Source: Lathyrus oleraceus
Lineage: Eukaryota; Streptophyta; Magnoliopsida; Fabales; Fabaceae
NCBI RefSeq assembly: GCF_024323335.1
Contig: NC_066582.1
Coordinates: forward strand, 183,738,973-183,802,972
Length of the DNA: 64,000 bases
Direction: 5' to 3'
Shown: piece after piece, positions 23,974 through 32,248 of the stretch
Layout: the number at the start of each line of letters is the position of its first letter
How positions within the stretch are numbered: the stretch's first letter is position 1
Notes under the pieces: model-generated
Told to the model about the DNA's origin: nothing
Database searches by the model: none
Seen by the model: only the letters and a program-made list of their open reading frames with translations
Position numbers and translations under genes: made by a program

Positions 23974-25444
23974 GAGGAAGAGGCAAGGAAAGTGTGCAAT
24001 GATCCGTGTGCATGGCATGTGAAGCTTCATTGCATGGGCTTGCATGATCATGCACAAGGCCCAAAACAATGCCAAATGAGTTCTGCACACCATCCAGATG
24101 GAATTGGACGTGTGAAATGCAAAGGCAATTGCTCATGTAGCAAGATTTCAAGTGAATTCTCCAATTGTACCTAAACAATCATCTCTTCGAAAGTACCATT
24201 TAGAAAATCCAAGCATAGGCATATGGGTAATGGTTGGAAAGGTCTTTGTATGAGGAACAAATGTTATGTTGGACAAAAACTCATTTGGAGTGTGGAAATT
24301 TATGAAATTTGAGTTTAAAGTGTGATGTGCAAAACATGTCAAGGCAAGGTTTCTAAAATTGGCCAACTTTCAATCCCCTCTACTTTGATGATGAAAGCTT
24401 CAAATGGAAAAACCTCCAACATAAAAGTTGTAGATATTTTCAAGATAATCAAAATGGACTTACATTTGGCATCATTTAGATTTTTGATGAAAGAGTTATG
24501 GGCACTTGAAGTTGGACTTTTTTGACTTTTAATGCCTTTGACCCAAAAAGACCTATAATGTCTTGCATTATCACATGTATTTCCTTTGAGATTTTGAAAT
24601 TTTTTTCAACATAACATTTGAATTATACATCTCAAGCTTTCCAATTCATTTGATCCCACCTGAAAATCATAAAAAATGAATGAGTTATGTCCTTGGGAAG
24701 TTGACCCAAAATTAGGGTTTTAGTCAAAATGACCTATAATGTATTGGAATGGAAGATGGTTTTCCAAGCTTCAAATAAAATTTTGATGAACATGAAAGTT
24801 GTTCACAGTGTCCTTAAGAACATGTTGGCTTTTGGAACCATCTCCATTTGACCAACACATAAAAAGTTAGGTCTCAGTGCATTTCAAGATAGTCAGATGA
24901 ATTGACTGGTCAACTTCTCAAGTCCATGCCTCATATCTTGATGAATTGATGATTGAGGACACTCAAATAAGTTCAAATATGCATGAAATGATGAATTAAA
25001 GAACTTCCCTTGATTGCATTTGACCATGGGCTGAGGTTGCTTCATGAGCAAGGCATTATGGTGCACAGATGAATTAGGGCTTCTCTGGGGCACAAACCTC
25101 AAATCCTTTGAATTGCTTTTATCAAAAATGATGAATTGAGATACTAGGGAGGCATATTTGATGAATGAGAGCTTTGGGAACCATTACCATGCTTGATTTC
25201 ACCTCCTCTTGACCATGTCTTTGTTCCAATGATCTCCTTGAAGCTCTTGACTTTGTGATTGCTCAAGCTACAAACAAAGGAGGTTAGTGACATATTTTTG
25301 TGCTTTTGGTTAGTAAATAAAAATGGGAAAAGCAATGATATACAATTCAAGCATGCTTGGTGATCTCAAACCACTCACAAGGAGTCCCACCCAAAGGCAA
25401 GGGACCAAGATGCTCAATGATCCTTGAGGCAATGCAATGCAATG

Positions 25445-25711
25445 CAATTGTCTCTGTTGCACTAGTTGCAACAGAGATGGTTTAAGTTCGAAATTATTAG
25501 CTGGTATGGTTGGGTTAACTATACTAGAACTAGGTTCTTCGTTGGATGGTTGGGTGAAGTCCTTAAGAGGTCTTTGGTTTTTATCTTCGGCCATAGCTTT
25601 CCTAATTCTATGGAAGAATAAATGTGTGCGAGCGTAACGTTCAGGTTCCGCCAAAGGGTATACTAAACTTTCAGTGCTGCGAGTTCTTCGTATTGACCGG
25701 CGGGTAATAAC
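25445..25711 (-). pseudogene. Athila-like gag, N-terminal fragment (element F)
   Basis: An open minus-strand frame from 25711 with RRTRSTESLVYPLAEPERY, FFHRIRKAMAED and NNFELKPSLLQLVQQ. The last block is characteristic of the gag start of Athila-type Ty3/gypsy elements. It breaks off at about 25445, where the Ogre-C LTR begins. No ATG is visible: a TAG precedes the frame at 25712-25714. The start codon is therefore mutated, or translation begins differently. The primer site lies ~50 bp upstream, the normal order for this group. Only about 85 codons remain, so function is lost. Confidence 0.75.
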
Positions 25712-25759
25712 CTAAGTCTAAACGATATAACAACAGGGTATGAAATTTGACGAAATTGG

Positions 25760-25777
25760 TCCCCGGCAACGGCGCCA
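25760..25777 (-). other. Primer binding site of element F
   Basis: Minus strand TGGCGCCGTTGCCGGGGA, the primer site usual for Athila and related plant Ty3/gypsy elements (tRNA-Asp type). It lies 6 bp from the LTR end at 25784. Confidence 0.85.
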
Positions 25778-26569
25778 AAAACTTGATGCGTGCTTTTCGC
25801 AAGTATACAAACGCGTCAGAGTAATATAAAAGATTGTCAAATCCACAAAGACCAAATGTGAATCTATCGTTATCTATTGTTATGGTGTTTATCTAAGGTA
25901 ATCAAAATAGGGGTTTTTAGAGTGTGCAATGAAAAGTAAAGTATTAAATAAAGTTCAATTGATAAAGACAGGTCTGAATGTAATTCATATAATCAATTAA
26001 TAATCCAAGTACTTGCTAATAGAACTACTTATGGCCAGTGTTTCCTACTTTGAAAAGAACCAATTTAACAGGAACTGTCGCTTTCGCGTATTCAGAACCG
26101 AGTTGTACTCCCTAATCAAACCCTCTTATTGTCACTTATAAAAAGGTGCGCATTGCGTTAGAGTAGTAAACCTATTTTTAAGAAATATAGTATCTTGACT
26201 AAGTTGAAAAGTATTTTAACCTGGATTTCTTAACCAAAAGAGGTTCTCACAAACCAGACTCTAAACTTATAAACGCGTCCAAAAATAGTTTTAAAATCAC
26301 TTTTCTTCTTAAGTTAAAAACTCCTAATGAACTAAACAAAGCGCTTTCGCTGTTTTTGAAATAGTTAAAAACAACTAAGTTTAAAAAGACGTTGGACGGC
26401 TTTTGATCTTACCCAACGGAAATTAAGTGCGGGAAAACTTAGGTTGAAAGTCAAAATAGCCCTTAAGTATTTCTACGAACAATTGTACGGATTATCGGTT
26501 CAATTACGATCCTTACATTCTAACCTTATAGGTTTAGTTAGACATGGTAAAGTAAAGGTGCATTTTAAT

Positions 26570-26775
26570 TTAAATAAAAGTAGTGCGAGTGCGGAAAGTA
26601 AATAAAAGTAGTACGAGTGCGGAAAATAAATGAAAGTAGTGCGAGTTCGAGAAATAAATAAAGTAAAGCGAGTGCAAGAAATAAATAAAGTAAAGCGAGT
26701 GCGGGAAATAAATAAAGTAAAGCGAGTGCGGGAAATAAATAAAGTAAAGCGAGTGCGGGAAATAAAATAGATAAA
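26570..26775. repeat. Tandem array in element F LTR (units 27-33 bp)
   Basis: GCGAGTGCGGGAAATAAATA-type units start at 26668, 26695, 26722 and 26749 (exact 27-bp period), preceded by longer units of 30-33 bp (AAAAGTAGTGCGAGTGCGG). The repetitive ORFs across it (26500-26928 minus) are by-products. Confidence 0.85.
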
Positions 26776-27019
26776 GGCAAGTAATAAAAACCTGCTCCAA
26801 TCGGAGGGTTGAATAAAATGCAAAGCGGAAATGAAAATGGCGGCAGGATTAACTTCCTTCCAAAGTGCTCCAAACTCGATTACAGACTCGATCACAAACT
26901 CGATTACACAATTGTGGTAACACCCCAATGCGAAGCGATTACCACTTTAAAATACTGAATATATGCCTAAGTGAAACTAAGTTTGCTCTAAGTTTGCCTC
27001 TGCTCTAAGTTTGGATGAT

Positions 27020-27024
27020 TAAAC
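27020..27024. repeat. Target-site duplication TAAAC, left end of copia element E
   Basis: TAAAC precedes TGTTAGACGG and is repeated at 61113-61117 after ...GCTCACA. Confidence 0.85.
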
Positions 27025-27631
27025 TGTTAGACGGTGTGGCTAGTGATCGAGAGGGGGGTGAATAGATCACCTCTTTTTAAATAAACGGATTTAAAAATCT
27101 TATCAGAGTTATTGATACTTAGCGGAAAATTACAGTCCCGAATCGACTTCCGTCTATTCTGAACCGCTATTAGAAAACCGGACACGCGAATTTATTGCTG
27201 GATTTGAAAAGGAACGATAGAGAATATTAACACCAGAATATTATCAAATCAAATGCACTTATCACTAAATCCTAATTCCAATGAATAAAACTCAGCTGAC
27301 AGTTTTGTCAAACATTTGGTGTGTATGTGATCAATGATGAGCAATGGTGGAGTTTAGATAAAGACGTTTTCTTGCCACTATTGTATCACGAAAAGTACAG
27401 CCACAATACACCAACTGAAATCACAAAACTGTTGAAAACGTAAAGATAGATAAGGAAAGAATACGATACGCAGAGATTTGGTAAGGAAGTTCCCCACAGT
27501 CGTCCTCGCGTGTGGGTACGTCTCCCTCTCAATTTCAAATGAAATTGAGAACTGTTATTATCAATAATGTCGAATTCGTTGATGCAAGGTTACAATACAA
27601 AGACAGAAATCTAAATCCCAAGATCTTCTTC

Positions 27632-27641
27632 TTTTATAAAA
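27632..27641 (-). promoter_or_regulatory. Candidate TATA box of copia LTR
   Basis: TTTTATAAAA (self-complementary), about 1 kb into the 1.6-kb LTR in the minus direction. The other LTR has one change here. A second candidate, CATATAAG, is at 28126-28133. Position alone does not decide between them. Confidence 0.35.
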
Positions 27642-28239
27642 CCTCCACTTGATCTGAGCTCAATCAAGAATTTCCTGCAAGAAATTGCAAACAATTCACC
27701 GGTTCCACGACCTGTTTGCGAAATTACCCAATTTTCAAACCCTACGCTACGGCTGAATCTGTTCTGCAAACGTGACTAACAAACCCGCAAGAACACTCCA
27801 GTTCTTGAAGGACAAACCATTTGGTTTTTCCTCGAAACCCCCTTCAACCTTCAACTCAGCTAGATCCTCGATCGTTCCACTGAACACCTCAGCTAGATCC
27901 TTGATCGTTCCACTGAATGTTATCTCGTTGATCCTTTAATCCAAAGAACAAGAGCGATTATGTGTTGATGTTCTTGAAGAAAAGAGATTGAGAAGATGAA
28001 GAAGATGAAGTCTCTTTCAGGTTTCTAACTGCTCAAAACAATTGCTGCTACACACTCCTTTGATTTGTGTTACAACTATTTTTCACTTGTGAATTCGTAC
28101 CTTTAACTGAGCTGTCAAAATACTTCTTATATGTGAAAGACAGAAGCTGTTAGTAGACAAAATAGAATTATATATTGATACAAAAGATTATGCATCGATA
28201 CATACTGTAGCTTTGATTAATTTTAGAGAATTAATACAA

Positions 28240-28392
28240 GCATGTATCGATACAAAGCTCGTATGTATCGATACATAGAACATTTTAACTAAGCATGTAT
28301 CGATACAAAGCTCGTATGTATCGATACATAGAACATTTTAACTAAGCATGTATCGATACAAAGCTCGTATGTATCGATACATCCTGAAGCAA
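28240..28392. repeat. 53-bp tandem repeat with TATCGATA palindromes in copia 3' LTR
   Basis: GCATGTATCGATACAAAGC starts at 28240, 28293 and 28346 (period 53). Each unit holds one ATGTATCGATACA copy and one perfect 14-nt palindrome ATGTATCGATACAT or a near match. The 5' LTR has the same array at about 60706-60855. Confidence 0.88.
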
Positions 28393-28646
28393 AAACGTTT
28401 TGTGATTTAAAACAACTTTATGTATCGATGCAGATGAACATGTATCGATACATACTGACACAAAACAGTTTTTATGAGTTCTTTTAAGAAATGTATCAAT
28501 GTGAATCTTTATGTATAGACACGAAACAATAGTATAGGCTAAAAACACAAATGAAACATGTAAAATAATGCACAACCAACAATTAGACAATGATCACACA
28601 ATTTGCTATCTTTCAAAACTTATTCAAAGTAAAGAATTTGCTCACA

Positions 28647-29042
28647 AACTCCCCCTTTTTGATGATGGCAAATTTTTAGCAAGATGTGTGATACTCCCCC
28701 TGAGTTTGTGCATATCTGTCAACATTTGCATTTCTCCCCCTTTGTCAACATCAAAAAGAAGAAAAAAAACAGTTTTATCAAGGCAACATGTTGTAGCAGG
28801 ACACAGCAAAAATGATAAAGAAGCTAACAATCACACAGAAGGAAGCTTAAAAAGTAAAGAATCACTCACAAAGAATGACAAATAAGGGCAATAACACCAG
28901 AAGTAATCAGAAGGAAATAAGCATTTAACTAGTAGAAAGTATTTAAAAATTACATAAGCCAAGACATATAAGGTGCAACTAATCCAAAAAAAAAAACTCA
29001 AGCAACATGCAATGAAATGCAGTGAAATGAAATGATGATGGT
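28647..29042 (-). other. Copia 3' untranslated region with three polypurine tracts
   Basis: The LTR-proximal tract (minus AAAAAGGGGGAG, 28649-28660) is the expected plus-strand primer. Further AGGGGGAG-type tracts lie at 28694-28701 and 28734-28744, the last in the form CAAAGGGGGAG. Repeated purine tracts near the 3' LTR are known in SIRE-type elements. No ORF here. Confidence 0.75.
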
Positions 29043-30560
29043 TTAATGTGGATTATAGCCACCACATGACTCCTCGTCATCTCTATCAGGATCCCTGAAG
29101 CTTGGCAGAGGCGGAGGAGGAGGCATTGCATCTGGATTGTGGCCCATGAAGGTGTAGTGCCTGAACCGGTCCTGAACTTCAACACTTCTGAATTTGTCCA
29201 TAATACCAGGATTGGCATGGCAGACGTCCATAAAACCAGACATTTCATTGTAGAAGACTTGGTGCCACTTAACCAAGTCTGTGTGCCAAGAATGGTGGTT
29301 ATGGTACATCCGTGTATGATCGTCATGCCACTCACGATGCTCCTTATGCCACTCACTTTGTTGTACATGCCAAGACCGTGCCTCTTCATGACGTTCTTGG
29401 TTGGCAAGCTCCATTTGTTGAAGCATTTGAGTTAGGTGTGCAGTAGGTGTTGAAGATGAAGCACCGCCGGAGAACGGAGGAACTGTTGGTTCAGGTACAT
29501 AGTTGGTTGGAGACCACCTTTGTGACACCCAATCACCCCAACCAGCATTGTCATCAGCTGCAGGCAGATCTGCTTCGTTCACATCATGCATTTCTTCATC
29601 AGGTTGGTCTTCAACTACATGAGTTTGTTCAGAAGGCACATCAAAATTATAGATCCTTGTTTTGGATTTCCTTTCAAAGAAATAGAAACATTGACGTTCC
29701 TTGTCCCACCGATATCCCATATGAGATAAAGTGGAAGAGTCAAACTCTTGAGCAGCAGATGGTGATATGAGAGGAACTAAAGGGATTGCAACATTCCAGA
29801 ACGTAAGAATTTTCATGATTTGAGACGCATAACCAAGAGCAACATTCTTGGCACTGTTACGCACGAAAAAGAGACGCTTCATAAAGTAATTTGCCCAATT
29901 CAAGGGAACCTTATTTTGAAGAATATACAAGAGATGAATGTCTGCCCTGTCTAACCTAGAATGTCCACTGTTTGCTGGACGCAGAATATGCGAGATAATC
30001 CAATGAAGTATACGAGGAGTTTTCTTAATCATACCAGACGTAAGTTGTTCATCCTCACCCAGCGGTCTGTCCGATTTCAAGATAGATAGAGTAAACTCCT
30101 TCAGGTTAAAGTCAGTATCAAACTTCAAGTCATGCGAAGTCTTGAAATTATGCGACGGAAGCGGAATTTGAAACACTGTTTCCCAATCACCAGCCTCAAA
30201 AGTATAGGTTCTGACACCAATAGAACACTTAAACATATATCCTGTACCAGATTGTAAGCCAGCATAAAATGCACGGATAAAATCCTCATGGTAATCATCC
30301 TTTGTAGTCAAAAATGAACCAAGTTTTTGTGCATTAAGGAGTTCAACCACATCATTGAGATGCAGATGAATAGCATCATGTTTATCGAAGACATGGGGTT
30401 TCATAACTAACCTTGTCTTGAAAGAATCCTCAAACTTAGTAGCAATTGCAGGATGAAGCAAATCTAAGGCATTAGGAGGAATTTCTGGTAACTGCTGAGA
30501 AGTGCCAACCGGTTCCTTTCCTTTTCCCCTTGCTCTAGCCGGAATGATTCTTGGAGGCAT
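29043..30560 (-). CDS. Extra 505-codon ORF of copia element E, downstream of pol; function unknown
   Basis: An intact ORF in the position where SIRE-type copia elements carry their envelope-like ORF. I see no signal peptide or transmembrane segment, so an envelope role is not supported. It begins MPPRIIPARARGKGKEPVGT (basic, disordered). A globular, mostly helical domain spans ~30-300 (FYAGLQSGTGYMFKCSIGV, FEAGDWETVFQIPLP, LHWIISHILRPANSGHSR, LLYILQNKVPLNWANYFMKR). It resembles proteins annotated as putative plant transposon protein (recollection, not searched). An acidic linker (~315-340) follows, then a tryptophan-histidine heptad region (W397, W404, W411, W425, W432, each followed by His), and a Pro-rich acidic tail. 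It is uninterrupted although pol of the same element has a stop. It could alternatively be a captured gene of another element. Confidence 0.85.
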   Translation of the reverse strand: MPPRIIPARARGKGKEPVGTSQQLPEIPPNALDLLHPAIATKFEDSFKTRLVMKPHVFDKHDAIHLHLNDVVELLNAQKLGSFLTTKDDYHEDFIRAFYAGLQSGTGYMFKCSIGVRTYTFEAGDWETVFQIPLPSHNFKTSHDLKFDTDFNLKEFTLSILKSDRPLGEDEQLTSGMIKKTPRILHWIISHILRPANSGHSRLDRADIHLLYILQNKVPLNWANYFMKRLFFVRNSAKNVALGYASQIMKILTFWNVAIPLVPLISPSAAQEFDSSTLSHMGYRWDKERQCFYFFERKSKTRIYNFDVPSEQTHVVEDQPDEEMHDVNEADLPAADDNAGWGDWVSQRWSPTNYVPEPTVPPFSGGASSSTPTAHLTQMLQQMELANQERHEEARSWHVQQSEWHKEHREWHDDHTRMYHNHHSWHTDLVKWHQVFYNEMSGFMDVCHANPGIMDKFRSVEVQDRFRHYTFMGHNPDAMPPPPPLPSFRDPDRDDEESCGGYNPH

Positions 30561-31147
30561 GGTGATGAAAAATTGAAGAAAAGTGAGATGAATTTAGGGT
30601 TTTAGAGAGAATGATGATGAAGGAGATTAGGGTTAGCCGCAGGTTTTGAGAGGTAGGGGAACTGCTGATACCAAGTTTGTGAAAAGATGTGATAAGAATT
30701 GTTGATGTGTCGATCCATGAGTGAAATAAAATGCATTTAATTCAAAAACAATCAGTATGTGTCGATACATACTGAACCACTTTTGACAAATGTGAAATGA
30801 AGAAGACATGAATCGATACATACATCTTTGAATCGATACATACTGATGCCAAACCAAATTTTAATTAATTTTTATGTAGTATGGTTATGCATTATGAAGT
30901 ATGTCATGATAATGATGCCAAGTATAATTCATAAATCAGATATTAATGTTCAAACAATATATGCAAAGAAATTCACATAAACGAAAATAAGGAATTTTGT
31001 TCTAACATACACAATCACATAGTTCTAAAAGAGATATAGAAAGGAGTGATATTACCTCTATTGATGTAACCTTGTGAGGTATAAATGAAATCTAAAACAA
31101 ATCTCATCAACCAAGGTGAGGCATAATATAAATGAGAACAAACATGC
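30561..31147 (-). other. Copia spacer between pol and the extra ORF
   Basis: 587 bp without an ORF. It holds three TCGATACAT motifs like those of the LTR (30762-30770, 30813-30821, 30833-30841) and a primer-site-like TGGTATCAGCAG on the minus strand (30662-30673), followed by the leader of the 505-codon ORF with TAGGGTTT-type sequence near 30595-30605. Confidence 0.55.
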
Positions 31148-32248
31148 TTAAGACAACAATGGAGAGAGATCTAAGATCCCTAATTCACGACGAATGTTGA
31201 AGAACGGTTCCGTTGCCAAAGGTTTAGTGAAAATGTCAGCAAGCTGGTTTTTAGTATCAACATGCTCAAATACAACGTCTTCTTTTTCATCATGATCGCG
31301 AAGAAAGTGATGTCTAATATCTATGTGTTTAGTGTGTGAGTGTAAAACAGGATTTTTAGTAAGGTTTATGGCACTAGTGTTGTCACATTTTATTGGAATA
31401 CGTTTGAGTTGAATGTTAAAGTCTTGTAGTTGTTGCTTTAGCCACAAAATTTGAGCGCAACAACTACCAGCTGCAACGTACTCAGCCTCTGCAGTTGACA
31501 AAGCCACAGATACCTTCTTTTTGCTATTCCAACTTACCAAGGAGTTTGAAAACAAGTGACATGTACCACTCGTGCTTTTCCTATCTGATTTGCAGCCAGC
31601 AAAATCAGAATCGGAGTAACCTACTAAGCTACAATCACTTCCTTTGGAATACCAAAGCCCATATTTAGATGTTCCATGAAGATATCTAAATATACGCTTA
31701 ACAGCTTTCAGGTGTGATTCCTTAGGATTTGATTGATATCGTGCACACATACAAACACTAAACATGATGTCAGGTCTAGAAGCAGAAAGATATAGAAGAG
31801 ACCCAATCATACCTCTAAACTTTTTGACATCTACACTCTTACCATGCTCATCTTTATCTAGATTTTCGTTGGTAGGCATAGGGGTGTCAATTGATTTTGA
31901 GTCGTTCATTCCAAAGCGCTTGAGTAGTTCTCTGCAGTACTTTGTTTGACATACTGTTATACCCTCATCAAGTTGCTTTATCTGAAGACCTAGGAAGTAA
32001 TTCAGCTCCCCCATAAGACTCATCTCAAATTCACCCTGCATAACCTTAGAAAATTCTTCGACTAAGTGTGTGTTAGTTGAACCAAAAATTATATCGTCTA
32101 CATAAACTTGAACTAAAAGAATGTGCTTTCCCTTGTGTTTAATAAAGAGAGTATTATCCACTTTACCTCTTGAATATCCATGATCAATTAGAAATTTGCT
32201 AAGCCTTTCATACCAAACCCGAGGGGCTTGTTTAAGACCATACAAAGC
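31148..32248 (-). pseudogene. Copia element E pol, RT C-terminal half and RNase H (after in-frame stop)
   Basis: Continues the same frame after the TGA at 32249-32251 (first codons Ala-Leu-Tyr-Gly-Leu-Lys). It contains the RT block YGLKQAPRVWYERLSKFL, the catalytic YVDDIIFGS, and RNase H motifs (SDSDFAGCKSDRKSTSG, SWNSKKKVSVALSTAEAEYVA, KHIDIRHHFLRD). It ends DIFTKPLATEPFFNIRRELGIL, the normal C-terminus of copia pol. Without readthrough this half is not made, because no sensible start codon exists. Confidence 0.9.

Larger units (their letters stand above)
20643..25440 (-). mobile_element. Ogre-C 5' LTR, diverged, outer end missing
   Basis: Starts TGTAGCGG next to the primer site. The first ~900 bp (reading rightward) and the last ~200 bp align with the other Ogre LTRs by eye; the middle is strongly diverged and lacks the 56-bp array and hairpins 1 and 2, so it is another subfamily. 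Similarity ends at the TCCTTGAGGCAATGCAATG block (about 25436). The terminal ~50 bp ending GGTCTTACA are absent and Athila-like gag follows. No gene seen in these 4.8 kb. Confidence 0.8.
25784..27024 (-). mobile_element. Athila-like 5' LTR (element F), first part
   Basis: Begins TGATGCGTGC next to the primer site and resumes after the copia insertion at 61118, ending GTCATCA at 61517. The joined LTR of about 1.64 kb is bounded by TGATG...CATCA. It contains a 27-33-bp tandem array at about 26570-26775. The presence of the primer site shows that it is a 5' LTR rather than a solo LTR. No second LTR of F is seen. Confidence 0.8.
27025..28646 (-). mobile_element. Copia element E, 3' LTR (1,622 bp)
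   Basis: TGTTAGACGG...TTGCTCACA in plus sense. The partner LTR is 35510-35993 plus 59972-61112. By eye about 18 substitutions and a G-run length difference separate the two, roughly 1.1%. Contains a 53-bp tandem repeat rich in the palindrome ATGTATCGATACAT (28240-28390) and a TTTTATAAAA box at 27632-27641. No gene. Confidence 0.93.

Noticed and set aside
26500..26928. Hydrophobic repeat ORFs (YLFPALALL-type), membrane protein-like
   Set aside because: Product of a 27-bp LTR minisatellite, whose length is divisible by three; no start signal or conservation.
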